A stretch of DNA of 64,000 bases, taken from the NCBI RefSeq assembly GCF_000425425.1, contig NZ_AUDK01000022.1, positions 1-64,000 of the forward strand, in the 5' to 3' direction. A program made the position numbers and the translations under genes. The DNA is from Flavobacterium daejeonense DSM 17708. Its GTDB lineage: Bacteria; Bacteroidota; Bacteroidia; Flavobacteriales; Flavobacteriaceae. This document shows, piece after piece, positions 16,851 to 26,210 of the stretch; position 1 is the stretch's first letter; every line of letters starts with the position of its first letter. Below the pieces are notes generated by a model. That model worked only from the letters and a program-made list of their open reading frames with translations, was not told the DNA's origin and did not search any database.

Positions 16851-19613
16851 TTATATTTTCTCTTCAAACGGAACAGTTTCGTCTAATATTTCTTTTAACA
16901 ACAACACAATTTGTTCAAGATAATTAGTCATTACTTCATCGTTAATAATTTGCTGAATGTCTTTATCCTCTTTGAATTGAAAAGGTAAAAATCCTGATTT
17001 TAAATTTTTAAACGAAATAATTCCTGCTTCAATCGGTTTTCCATTAGCTTCATTTTCATACATAAAAGCATAAGCCAAAACCTGAATGATTTTATCGTTT
17101 TTAAGCTCCTGAGTCAATCCGTTCCATGATTTCAAACTCACATTTCCTTTTTCGACTTTTCCTGTTTTATAATCAATAATTCGGATGACACCATTGCATT
17201 CTTCAATTCGATCGACATTTCCTTTGATTAAAACCGGAAACGGCAAATCAGGATGAATGAGTTCACGCTGAAATGTTTGTTCCAGCGCCATAATTTTAAT
17301 CGCTTCATCAGCTTTTATACGCGCCAATTCCACTTTCAGGAAATTAAAAACATTGCGTTTAGCCACCTCAAAAGCCAAAAGATTTCGCCCTTTTTTGATT
17401 TCGCCTTCTTTGTAAACAATTTTGAACTGCTTTAAAACCTCAGCATCAATTAGTTTAAAACAATTCTCAATATCAGCCTCCGAAATGAATTTTCCAATGA
17501 AAGGCGTATATAAAGCCAATAAGGTTTCGTGAATAATCGTCCCCAAAGTATTCAACGCTATATTTTCCTCTACTTCTTCTACCTCGCGAATGCGCAGTAT
17601 TTTTTGAAAATAAAACTGAATCGGATTCCTTATATAACTTGTTAAAGCTGATGGCGAAAAACCATCTTTGGCAATTTCAGTCAAACGCGTCATTACCGCT
17701 GCAGATTTTTCAACAACCATAGGTTTATATGCTGTTTCGGGCAAAATCGCATTATAAATTTCGTGAGACAAATTATGATTTGGCTGTTTTTCAACTTCTA
17801 ATTGGGTAATAAAACGGCTTTTTTCACCGGCATCCAAACCTTCACTTTCGGTGTTGTACAGCAAATACACATTTTTAGCGCGTTGCAACAAATGATAAAA
17901 ATGATAGGTATAAATCGCGTCTTTTTCTTTAAAGGTTGGCAATCCCAATTCTCTTTTTACATCATAAGGAATAAAGGAATTTTGCGATTTTCCGGCGGGA
18001 AATTTCCCTTCATTCATAGAGGTCACAATCACAGTTTCAAAATCCAGCACACGACTTTCTAAAACTCCCATAATCTGCAAACCACTTAAAGGTTCTCCTT
18101 CAAAAGAAACTTCGGCTAAATCAATAAGCTGTTTATAAATAGCATGCAACGTTTCAATTTTATCAATATGGCGATGTTTTGAATAGTACGTAATCAGTTT
18201 GTTAATCACTTTAAAAATAGCATAAACAAAGGCTTTAGTGATTTTTTCCTCTTCATTATCATTGCTTAAATTCTGTTTTACAGTCAATAATAATTCCGAA
18301 ACAGATTGCAACACCGCTAACGAATTATCATCCCATTTGTTAAAAAGCAACAAGAACAAATCCGATGGACTCTGATTCAATTCCATCAATTTCTGATGGC
18401 TGATAAATGTATAATTATTAGTATTGATAGTATTAACCAAACGGGAGGTTTTAGCGTAAGGCTCTATCAGCGGATGCGTCAGAATATCCAAAACGTCTTT
18501 ATAATAAAACACATAACTCGAAGATTTTCTCGACAAAGCATTCGTATGCATTTTAAATAATTTGGCAATCAAAATTTGAGCAGGATTATTTTTCCCCGAA
18601 TAACCCATCGTGATATTCAAAGCCCCAACTGATGCAGGCAAAGAATACAACAAGGGAACCAAAAGATTTTCTTCGCCAAGGACAATAGCTACTTTATCTA
18701 ATTTGTCCGAAGGATTTTGAGCAACAATTTGTTCAATAATTTTACCGGATATTTTAGCCTGACCAATACTTTTTGGAGTACCAATAATTTGAATATTTTT
18801 AGATTGCGAAAAATCATCCACAATCCATTCAAAAGGATTGAATTTATACTGTTTCCAATTTTCTTTAAAACGTCGTAAAAACAATCCGGCATCGTGATAA
18901 GGGTCATTTAAAAAGGTCTGATCGGCATCCCAAAAAATTTGAGCCTGATCATTGGCTAACAAATGTTGGATAATTTTTTCCTCAGAAGCATTCAAGGCAT
19001 TAAAACCTGCAAAAACGAACTCCGCATCAACAACATTATTGGAAAAATGAGTAAGATTTGCCACCGCTTCGCGATAAATCAATCCCTGATAACCGATGCC
19101 TTTATTCAATAAATGCTGGTATAATGACTGATAATAAAGAGGTAATAATTTCCAAAAATCAATATACTTTTCCAATAATTGAGTTTTATTCTCCACGTCA
19201 ATCCCCCATTTTTTAATGTCTTCAATATCTTTCAGATACGACAAAACATGAATTGGATCCAGCAAATAGCGATCTATTTCATTAAAATCCTGTAAAAGTG
19301 TTTTGGCCCAATTGGCAAACAATTCAAAAGATTGCTGATTTGGTTTTTCAGTAACCGATAAATAAACCTCATAAAATTCAAACAGCAATTCGATTGCATC
19401 AACAGTCCGAATTCCGGCAATATCCTGAACAAAATCTTCAATGCTAATAATTTTTGGAGCCAGAATATTGTTTGAAACCCTTTTCCTCAGAGCTTCCATC
19501 AAAAAAACTTTGGCTCTTTTATTAGGCAAAACTATTATGGTTTTAACCAGCCTATCCGAATATTTTTCAATTAAAACCTGAGCTATTTTATCTAGAAAAG
19601 TACTATTTATCAT
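16851..19613 (-). CDS. AddB-like PD-(D/E)XK nuclease subunit of a RecBCD/AddAB-type complex
   Basis: This 920-residue protein resembles the AddB partner of an end-processing helicase-nuclease. The N-terminus reads KTIIVLPNKRAKVFLMEALRK, the decayed helicase-like domain 1 typical of AddB. A RecB-family nuclease domain occupies about residues 660-915, with GTIIHETLLALY, KGNVDRIEECNGVIRIIDYKTGKVEKG and a later QVLAYAFMY (Asp, Asp-Tyr-Lys, Gln-x-x-x-Tyr). The Cys residues that hold the iron-sulfur cluster in Bacillus AddB are not seen around the nuclease domain (IRNPIQFYFQ where CP is usual). I start it at the ATG at 19613; the longer frame would begin inside the ompA terminator. The AddA-like partner lies 1.7 kb upstream on the same strand, with ompA between them. 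Confidence 0.82.
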   Translation of the reverse strand: MINSTFLDKIAQVLIEKYSDRLVKTIIVLPNKRAKVFLMEALRKRVSNNILAPKIISIEDFVQDIAGIRTVDAIELLFEFYEVYLSVTEKPNQQSFELFANWAKTLLQDFNEIDRYLLDPIHVLSYLKDIEDIKKWGIDVENKTQLLEKYIDFWKLLPLYYQSLYQHLLNKGIGYQGLIYREAVANLTHFSNNVVDAEFVFAGFNALNASEEKIIQHLLANDQAQIFWDADQTFLNDPYHDAGLFLRRFKENWKQYKFNPFEWIVDDFSQSKNIQIIGTPKSIGQAKISGKIIEQIVAQNPSDKLDKVAIVLGEENLLVPLLYSLPASVGALNITMGYSGKNNPAQILIAKLFKMHTNALSRKSSSYVFYYKDVLDILTHPLIEPYAKTSRLVNTINTNNYTFISHQKLMELNQSPSDLFLLLFNKWDDNSLAVLQSVSELLLTVKQNLSNDNEEEKITKAFVYAIFKVINKLITYYSKHRHIDKIETLHAIYKQLIDLAEVSFEGEPLSGLQIMGVLESRVLDFETVIVTSMNEGKFPAGKSQNSFIPYDVKRELGLPTFKEKDAIYTYHFYHLLQRAKNVYLLYNTESEGLDAGEKSRFITQLEVEKQPNHNLSHEIYNAILPETAYKPMVVEKSAAVMTRLTEIAKDGFSPSALTSYIRNPIQFYFQKILRIREVEEVEENIALNTLGTIIHETLLALYTPFIGKFISEADIENCFKLIDAEVLKQFKIVYKEGEIKKGRNLLAFEVAKRNVFNFLKVELARIKADEAIKIMALEQTFQRELIHPDLPFPVLIKGNVDRIEECNGVIRIIDYKTGKVEKGNVSLKSWNGLTQELKNDKIIQVLAYAFMYENEANGKPIEAGIISFKNLKSGFLPFQFKEDKDIQQIINDEVMTNYLEQIVLLLKEILDETVPFEEKI

Positions 19614-19624
19614 AGCATAAAAAT

Positions 19625-19655
19625 AAAAAAACGCCCCGATAAACGGGGCGTTTTT
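19625..19655 (-). terminator. Terminator of ompA
   Basis: ACGCCCCG at 19631-19638 pairs with CGGGGCGT at 19644-19651 around a 5-nt loop, extended by A and T runs on the two sides. On the minus strand it follows the ompA stop by 20 nt and ends in seven T. It separates ompA from the AddB-like gene, whose ATG is 12 nt further on. Confidence 0.9.
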
Positions 19656-19675
19656 CAATAATTATTTAGAAGAAA

Positions 19676-21094
19676 TTATTTGATTAATTTCACTTCAGTT
19701 CTTCTGTTTAATGCTTTACCAGCAGCAGTTTTGTTAGTAGCAATTGGCATAGTTTCACCATATCCTACTGATTTCAATTTACTAGGAGAGATTCCTCTGT
19801 CTAATAAAGCATTTTTCACTACCGCAGCTCTGGCTTCAGAAAGTTTTTGGTTGAATGCTTCAGAACCATCGCTATCAGTGTGTCCTTCGATTAAGAACTC
19901 AGAGTTTGCGTAGTTTTTAAGCAATGCAGCCATAGCGTCTAATCTCTTAGGAACGTCAGCAGATTTAAATGTTGATTTTCCAGAGTTAAAGTAGATAAAT
20001 CTAGCTTGAGATTTCAATTGATCCATAGCTTCTGGGGTTACTTCAGGACAACCTTTGTTACTAGCAGGCCCCGCAACTTCAGGACAAGCATCATCTTTAT
20101 CAGCTACACCATCTTTATCTGTATCTGGCCAAGGACAACCTGCGTTTTCTTTTGGACCAGCTACGTTAGGACATTTGTCGTCTTTATCAGCTACACCGTC
20201 TTTATCAGCATCCGGGCATCCTTTTAATGAAGCCAAACCAGCTACATTAGGACAAGCATCTTCAGCGTCTGTGATTCCGTCACCATCAGCATCCGGACAT
20301 CCTTTCAATGAAGCTAAACCAGCAACTTCAGGACATGCATCTTCAGAATCAATAATTCCGTCACCGTCAGTATCAGGACAACCGTTGAATTGTTTTAAAC
20401 CTGCAACTTCAGGACATGCATCGTCTTTATCATACACTCCGTCACCGTCAGTGTCTTTTCCACCAAATTTGAAAACAACACCAGCTGTATGTTGGAAGTG
20501 AGAACGTTGCAATGGATCAGAACTATCAAATGCTTTTTTATAAGTAGTTCCTAATTCGATACCAACATTTTGAGAAACCCAAAAAGCTAATCCGGCACCT
20601 GCATTAACAGTTCCAAAACTACTATCTCCTAAGAAAGTATAACCTCCTCCTAAGTGTAAACTTGGATCAATAACTTGAGATTTGATTAGATTCATGAAAC
20701 TATATTTCACTTTTCCATCAATTCCATAATACATTAAATCACCTGGATTAGTAACAATCATACCCCTACCATCGTGACCCGGAGCAGTTGGATCAAAAGT
20801 TACCAACTTATCAATTTTGTTAACAGAACCCTGAAGTCCTACTGTAAAATTGCTTCCCACGTAACGGGATACACTTAAATAAGATACTGAAGGCAGAATA
20901 TTCCAATTGTTTTTCACATCAAATGGCTGAGAAAAATGACGATCTAACCAATTATTACCTCCGCCTGCACTAGTTCTAGTATCCACGGCATTTACTCCAA
21001 AAGCAATTGCCCATGGATTGTTACTGTCTTGCGCCTGAGAGCTAACCCCCATAGCCATCAGCACAGCAACAAAAAGTCTGTTAAGATGTTTCAT
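19676..21094 (-). CDS. OmpA-family outer membrane protein with thrombospondin type 3 repeats
   Basis: The 472-residue protein has a signal peptide (residues 1-21, cleavage after SSQA). A beta-barrel-like domain of about 210 residues follows. Five tandem calcium-binding thrombospondin type 3 repeats come next (each with D-D-G/K-D-G-x-x-D-x-x-D-x-CP and ending GCP). A C-terminal OmpA peptidoglycan-binding domain occupies about residues 360-472, with the [16 protein letters not shown] and [18 protein letters not shown] signatures. It anchors the outer membrane to the cell wall and is probably abundant, as suggested by a near-ideal promoter and a strong terminator. It is transcribed as a single gene although AddA- and AddB-like genes flank it on the same strand. 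Confidence 0.93.
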   Translation of the reverse strand: MKHLNRLFVAVLMAMGVSSQAQDSNNPWAIAFGVNAVDTRTSAGGGNNWLDRHFSQPFDVKNNWNILPSVSYLSVSRYVGSNFTVGLQGSVNKIDKLVTFDPTAPGHDGRGMIVTNPGDLMYYGIDGKVKYSFMNLIKSQVIDPSLHLGGGYTFLGDSSFGTVNAGAGLAFWVSQNVGIELGTTYKKAFDSSDPLQRSHFQHTAGVVFKFGGKDTDGDGVYDKDDACPEVAGLKQFNGCPDTDGDGIIDSEDACPEVAGLASLKGCPDADGDGITDAEDACPNVAGLASLKGCPDADKDGVADKDDKCPNVAGPKENAGCPWPDTDKDGVADKDDACPEVAGPASNKGCPEVTPEAMDQLKSQARFIYFNSGKSTFKSADVPKRLDAMAALLKNYANSEFLIEGHTDSDGSEAFNQKLSEARAAVVKNALLDRGISPSKLKSVGYGETMPIATNKTAAGKALNRRTEVKLIK

Positions 21095-21131
21095 ACTTAA
21101 TTTTTTTAATTACAATTTAGTTAATTACAGA

Positions 21132-21162
21132 CAAAAATAACGCGTAATTTTTTAACTACAAA
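21132..21162 (-). promoter_or_regulatory. Promoter of ompA
   Basis: On the minus strand TTTG (21162-21159) is followed after 19 nt by TATTTTTG (21139-21132), among the best matches to the Bacteroidota consensus in the window. The ATG at 21094 is 38 nt downstream. Confidence 0.8.
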
Positions 21163-21312
21163 ATAGAATGTTAAAAAAAAAGATACATGTAAGGTATTTT
21201 AAACTGACTAAATCCATAAAAATTAGTACTTAACAAAACAAATCCTCATAATTTTAACAACCAGAAACCGCAAAAAATCAAATTTCTATTTCAAAAAACA
21301 CCAAAAAAAAAA

Positions 21313-24300
21313 TCACAAATACACAACTTTCACTTCCTGACCGATAAACACCAATGCTTTTTGAACAACTTTTAAATCCATTAATTCAATCGCCAGTTGA
21401 TATTCTTCTAACTGTTTTTGATATTTAGCCTGATAAGCCCCTGTTTTATAATCCAACAACAAAACTTCTTTATTTCTATCAATCACAATTCTATCCGGCT
21501 TAATAATCCTTCCTTCTTTTTGAATAATCGTTTGCTCATTTAACACTTCATTACCTTCCGCAAAAAAAGGCACTAACAAAGCATGATTTACCACTTTCAA
21601 AATTGTTTCCGACACTTTTTCTTTTTGCTCCACATGAATCAAACCATTTTCAACCGATTTTTCAACAGCCACATCCACATCCGATTTTGATTTCACAAAA
21701 GACATGATTTCATGTATCACATTCCCATATTCGATAGACTCCTGCTGATGCGTTCCCCACATTAAAGCTTCCTGTTGTGCAATTTTTACTTTCTTAGGCT
21801 CTAAAATTTCCACAACGCTTTCAATCGGTTTTGAAGCATCAACATGTTTAACCAACAAAGAAAGCTTTGTCTTTTCACCAAATTCGTATTCTAATTTATT
21901 CTCTTCAAATAAACCTTTACTGATTAAGTAATTAACAAAAAAAGAAGACATATCTCCCTGTTTAACTTCGCCTTTGTTGGTCAAATTCATATTAGAAATC
22001 AAATACAACTGCTCTTCGGCACGGGTTAAGGCCACATACAAAACATTGATGTTATCCAACAACTCTTCCTGTTTTTTCTGCCCGTACACTTTTTTGGCAT
22101 TTTCCCCAAAACCTTCAATTGCTGCACTATTATCGATTAAAACTTTTGGCATCCCCAAGTCCATTTCATCAGTGTCCAGCCATAGTTTGTCTTTCGGTTT
22201 TCGCCCATAATCCTCTTCAGCAAAAGGCATAATCACCACCGGAAACTCTAATCCTTTTGATTTATGAATCGTCATAATTCGCACTGCATTATTTCCTTCG
22301 GGAGACGGAATACTGTATTTAGAACCATTTTTATCCCAAAAATCCAGAAAATCAGCAATTCCAGCCTGATTACGCACATCCCGTTCCAAAACAATATCCA
22401 AAAAGTATTGTACATAAGCACTTTGGCTTTGATCCTTATTTGAAATAAATTTTAAAACAATCAATTCTACCGCTTCATATAAAGATTTTTTTCGAATATT
22501 TTGAAACGAAAGTGAAATGTCAAAATTACACAACCATTGTTCAAAATCCTCTTCGCTTGTTCGCTGCATTCCCTGAGCAATAAAATCATGTTCCGCCAAC
22601 TGTTCCGGAAGATTTTCAGCGATGTAATACAAGAAATAAGCCTTCGATTCTAAATCGGCATTATTTTTCAGGTATCTTAAAAAGTGAATCACAAAACGAA
22701 CTTCGGTCGCATTTTGAATCATCAAAGTTTCCGATGACAACAACGGAATCCTTTCTTCGGTCAAATAATTCGCTATCGCAATTCCCTGATCACGTTTACG
22801 GGTCAAAATCACAACATCTTTATACTCAAAACCTTCCCGAAGCACTTTTTGAATAGTATTTAGCGTAGCCAAAAGATACAAATCCGTTTTACCCAAAACT
22901 TCTTCCTCATTTTCTGTTTCCTCTGTTTTTGGAATGAAAGAAATATTTACATAACCTCCTTTTTTAGCATTAGTATGCTGATGACTATGATTTTCATATA
23001 AATCTTTATAATCTTCCTGTTCAAACTCCGATGCAATTGACCTGAAAAAATCATTATTAAATTCAATAATCTGAGAATACGAACGGTAATTTTTATCCAG
23101 ATGTTCAATTTTTTTATCCGGATTGTTAAACGGATTTTCGTCCTTACTCAATTCAATAAATTGTTCGGCTTTTCCACCACGCCAACGGTAAATAGATTGT
23201 TTTGGATCACCCACAATCATCAAAGTCCCTTTATTTCCGTAATCATCCTGACCGGAAAGCGCATTATCGATAAGCGGAATTAAATTTTTCCATTGCATTT
23301 CGGAAGTATCCTGAAATTCGTCAATAAAAAAATGACGGTAACGCTCGCCCAATCTTTCATATATAAAAGGAGCCGGCTGATTTTGAATTTCGCGCTGAAT
23401 AATTGCATTAAATTCCGAAATAGAAAGCACATTTTGCTCTTCCTGAATTTTCGCCAATTCGTTACTTACCGTATTGAGTAGCGAAAGCGGTGTGATGTTT
23501 TTCAAAAAAGCTTTGTAGAAATTTATTTTTTCAAAAATCTTATAAATCTTATCCAAAAGTTGCAACAAATCCGGAATAATATTTTCAATCAACGCCCGGT
23601 CTTTAGCCGTTTTATTGATAGCAATATCGTCAAACTCATGAAACGTTTTATTCTTCGGATTAAATTTTCCATCGCGGATACTCGCCAAATGATTTGGAAA
23701 AGTGCCTCTGGAAAAAGATTTAGAGTCAATTCCGTTTTTTTCAATCAACAACAAAGCTTCCTCTGCCAAAACCACCGTTTCTTTTTCCAGTGTTTTACAG
23801 ATTTCGGCTAATTTTTTCTTGATTTCAACAAATTCTCCAATAGATTTATCCTGAAACTGCACAATTTCGTTACGATTGTTTTCATTCAAAATCAATCTTC
23901 CTGTTTCGAGAATTTCACGGGAAACATCCCAGGACTTATCGTCATCGGTTTTTTCCATGGTAAAATCGACGAGCAAATTAGTCAAAACATCATCTTCTCC
24001 GGCTTGTGCAATAATAGCGTCAACTGCTTCGGTTAATAAATTTTCGGTATCCAAAGTCACCTCAAAAGTCATCGGTAAATTCAAATCGTGTGCAAAAGCA
24101 CGAATCACCTTGTGCGTAAATTTATCGATGGTCGAAATATCAAAAGCAGCATAATTATGAATAATATGCTTGATGATTTGTTGCGATTTACTTTTGATTA
24201 CATTCAGCGACAATTTTCTATCCCAATCCTGAGTGTCATTTACCAAATCCTGCATTAAATCTAAGGCTTTCTGCGAAGGTTCGTCTTTTGCAAATTCAGA

Positions 24301-24486
24301 CAAACTACCCACAATCCGGCTTTTCATTTCGTGTACCGCCTTATTGGTAAAAGTAATCGCCAAAATATTACGGTAAGCATCATTTTTAGGCGAAGTGAGA
24401 ATAATTTTCAGGTATTCTTTTACCAAAGTATAAGTTTTACCCGAACCTGCTGATGCGTCATAAATTGAAAAAGAATGTCTTTGCAT
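21313..24486 (-). CDS. AddA/RecB-like UvrD-family helicase-nuclease
   Basis: The 1057-residue protein is a superfamily 1A helicase fused to a RecB-type nuclease, acting on double-strand breaks. Motifs in order: Walker A ASAGSGKT (residues 11-18), motif Ia ITFTNKAVHEMKSRI, motif II FIDEFQDTSEMQW, motif III GDPKQSIYRWRGG, motif IV LDKNYRS, motif V IMTIHKSKGLEFPVVI and motif VI LYVALTRAEEQLYL. The C-terminal nuclease has GNVIHEIMSF, the acidic PDRIVIDRNKEVLLLDYKTG and QLEEYQLAI. The pairing with the AddB-like gene supports an AddAB-type complex. A -7 box (TAGTTTTG at 24535-24542, minus strand) lies 48 nt upstream of the ATG, divergent from the rbfA promoter. Confidence 0.9.
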   Translation of the reverse strand: MQRHSFSIYDASAGSGKTYTLVKEYLKIILTSPKNDAYRNILAITFTNKAVHEMKSRIVGSLSEFAKDEPSQKALDLMQDLVNDTQDWDRKLSLNVIKSKSQQIIKHIIHNYAAFDISTIDKFTHKVIRAFAHDLNLPMTFEVTLDTENLLTEAVDAIIAQAGEDDVLTNLLVDFTMEKTDDDKSWDVSREILETGRLILNENNRNEIVQFQDKSIGEFVEIKKKLAEICKTLEKETVVLAEEALLLIEKNGIDSKSFSRGTFPNHLASIRDGKFNPKNKTFHEFDDIAINKTAKDRALIENIIPDLLQLLDKIYKIFEKINFYKAFLKNITPLSLLNTVSNELAKIQEEQNVLSISEFNAIIQREIQNQPAPFIYERLGERYRHFFIDEFQDTSEMQWKNLIPLIDNALSGQDDYGNKGTLMIVGDPKQSIYRWRGGKAEQFIELSKDENPFNNPDKKIEHLDKNYRSYSQIIEFNNDFFRSIASEFEQEDYKDLYENHSHQHTNAKKGGYVNISFIPKTEETENEEEVLGKTDLYLLATLNTIQKVLREGFEYKDVVILTRKRDQGIAIANYLTEERIPLLSSETLMIQNATEVRFVIHFLRYLKNNADLESKAYFLYYIAENLPEQLAEHDFIAQGMQRTSEEDFEQWLCNFDISLSFQNIRKKSLYEAVELIVLKFISNKDQSQSAYVQYFLDIVLERDVRNQAGIADFLDFWDKNGSKYSIPSPEGNNAVRIMTIHKSKGLEFPVVIMPFAEEDYGRKPKDKLWLDTDEMDLGMPKVLIDNSAAIEGFGENAKKVYGQKKQEELLDNINVLYVALTRAEEQLYLISNMNLTNKGEVKQGDMSSFFVNYLISKGLFEENKLEYEFGEKTKLSLLVKHVDASKPIESVVEILEPKKVKIAQQEALMWGTHQQESIEYGNVIHEIMSFVKSKSDVDVAVEKSVENGLIHVEQKEKVSETILKVVNHALLVPFFAEGNEVLNEQTIIQKEGRIIKPDRIVIDRNKEVLLLDYKTGAYQAKYQKQLEEYQLAIELMDLKVVQKALVFIGQEVKVVYL

Positions 24487-24572
24487 TTAGATTTTTGATT
24501 GCTGATTAACAATTTTTAATTTCAAATGTTTCAGCAAAACTAAAAAGCCCAAAAAAATCAGAAATTATAAAA

Positions 24573-24605
24573 TTGTTCGTTGAATGCTTAAAAGTAGTAT
24601 TTTTG
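24573..24605 (+). promoter_or_regulatory. Promoter of rbfA placed directly against the start codon
   Basis: TTG at 24573-24575 is followed after 22 nt by TATTTTTG at 24598-24605. The ATG begins only 4 nt after the box, at 24610, where transcription should start, so the mRNA would be leaderless or nearly so. Confidence 0.65.
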
Positions 24606-24609
24606 CACT

Positions 24610-25002
24610 ATGGAAACAAACAGACAGAAAAAAATAGGCGGAGTTATTCAAAAAGATTTGGTGGATATTCTGCAAGGTGAAGTGAGAAAAAACGGAGTTA
24701 GTAATTTGGTTATTTCGGTATCCAAAGTTTCTGTAACCAGCGATTTATCTGTAGCAACCGTATATTTGAGTATTTTTCCTCAGGAAAAAGCTCAGGAAAC
24801 TTTGGAAGGGATTAAATCAAACACTCCTTTGATTAAGCACGATTTAGCGCAACGTGTCCGCAAACAACTACGCCGTGTTCCTAATTTAGTTTTCTTTATC
24901 GATGACTCTTTGGATTATATTGAAAAAATTGACAATGCTTTGAAAAACAAAGAAAATCCAATTGAAAACAGAGATTTATTAGACCGAAGAAAACAATTTT
25001 AA
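24610..25002 (+). CDS. rbfA: 30S ribosome-binding factor A
   Basis: The 130-residue protein starts METNRQKKIGGVIQKDLVDILQGEV and carries the KH-like RbfA core: ISVSKVSVTSDLSVATVYLSIFP and LRRVPNLVFFIDDSLDYIEKID. RbfA assists late maturation of the 30S subunit and 16S rRNA 5'-end processing. The start is secure from family alignment memory, and its -7 promoter box sits 4 nt upstream, which implies a leaderless transcript. The stop is 4 nt from the TTG start of the FtsX-type permease, so the two are co-transcribed and probably translationally coupled. Confidence 0.95.
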   Translation: METNRQKKIGGVIQKDLVDILQGEVRKNGVSNLVISVSKVSVTSDLSVATVYLSIFPQEKAQETLEGIKSNTPLIKHDLAQRVRKQLRRVPNLVFFIDDSLDYIEKIDNALKNKENPIENRDLLDRRKQF

Positions 25003-25006
25003 GCAT

Positions 25007-26206
25007 TTGAATTTTCCGCTTTACATAGCCAAACGCTACATTCGCAGCAACAGTAAAAACAATGCCATCAATATCATCAATCGTATTGCGAGCATGGGAA
25101 TTATTGTAGGCGCGATGGCTTTGTTTGTGGTTTTATCGGTTTTTAGCGGACTAAAAGTTTTTAGTCTTTCATTTAGCAACAACATTGACCCCGACTTAAA
25201 AATATCGAGTACACTTGGTAAATCTTTTTTAGTCACTCCCGAACAAGAGAACAAAATCAAAAAAATTGAAGGTGTTGCGGCTTTTTCCAAAATTATTGAA
25301 GAACGCGTTTTATTTACCTTCAACAACAAACAGGAGGTCACTTACCTAAAAGGCGTTGACTCCAATTACAGCAACGTTAACAACGTTAACAAAATACTTT
25401 ACAACGGCCAATGGCTTGAAAAAAACACTTATCAGGTAGTTGTGGGTTTTGGTTTTGTGCAAAAACTCTCTTTAGGCTTAATGGATTTCAATAACCATCT
25501 GGAAGTTTTAGTTCCAAAAGCCGGAAAAGGAAACATTGAAAGCGCCGAAGATGCCTTCAATTCATCTGAAATTTTTCCAATTGGGATTTATGCCATAAAT
25601 GAAGATTTGGACTCCAAATATGTTTTTGCCGATTTAGGATTGGCTCAGGAATTATTGGAATACAAATCCAATCAGGTTTCCGGAATTGAACTCAAAGAAA
25701 AACCTAACTCCGATGAAAATGCAATTATTAAAGAATTAAAGAACATTTTTAACGGAAAAATCACCGTAAAAAACCGCGCGCAACTCAACGAATCCTTATA
25801 TAAAATGTTGAACACTGAGAATATCGCGGTGTATTTAATTTTCACCTTGGTCATTATTGTGGCACTTTTTAACCTCATAGGAGCTCTGATTATGATGATT
25901 CTGGACAAAAAAGGGAATCTAAAAACCCTTTTTAATCTGGGAACAGAAATTAAAAGTCTGCGAAAAATATTTTTACTTCAAGGGACTTTACTAAGTGTTT
26001 TTGGCGGACTAATCGGCCTTGCTCTGGGAATTGTTATTGTGCTTTTACAACAACATTTTGAATGGATTATGATTACTCCAACGCTGGCTTATCCTGTAGT
26101 TTTTTCGATGGAAAATGTTGTAATCGTCATGGCAACCATTACCACACTGGGATTTATTGCTTCGCTAATTGCGAGTAGTCGTGTGAGTGAAAAGTTATTG
26201 GATTAA
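25007..26206 (+). CDS. FtsX-family ABC transporter permease (LolC/LolE-like)
   Basis: The 399-residue protein has one N-terminal membrane segment (about residues 28-48, MGIIVGAMALFVVLSVFSGL), a large periplasmic domain of MacB_PCD type (about 50-270), and three C-terminal segments (about 275-300, 322-345, 365-390) forming the FtsX domain. This is the arrangement of LolC/LolE-type permeases that release lipoproteins from the inner membrane. The cognate ATPase is not in the window. The start is TTG, 4 nt after the rbfA stop; no nearby ATG preserves the MNFPLYIAKRYIRSNS start typical of the family. The stop lies 4 nt from the convergent dusB stop. Confidence 0.88.
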   Translation: MNFPLYIAKRYIRSNSKNNAINIINRIASMGIIVGAMALFVVLSVFSGLKVFSLSFSNNIDPDLKISSTLGKSFLVTPEQENKIKKIEGVAAFSKIIEERVLFTFNNKQEVTYLKGVDSNYSNVNNVNKILYNGQWLEKNTYQVVVGFGFVQKLSLGLMDFNNHLEVLVPKAGKGNIESAEDAFNSSEIFPIGIYAINEDLDSKYVFADLGLAQELLEYKSNQVSGIELKEKPNSDENAIIKELKNIFNGKITVKNRAQLNESLYKMLNTENIAVYLIFTLVIIVALFNLIGALIMMILDKKGNLKTLFNLGTEIKSLRKIFLLQGTLLSVFGGLIGLALGIVIVLLQQHFEWIMITPTLAYPVVFSMENVVIVMATITTLGFIASLIASSRVSEKLLD

Positions 26207-26210
26207 AAAA

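Noticed and set aside
20055..20501. Plus-strand 148-codon repetitive frame
   Set aside because: Antisense shadow of the thrombospondin repeats of ompA; the repeats explain its length.
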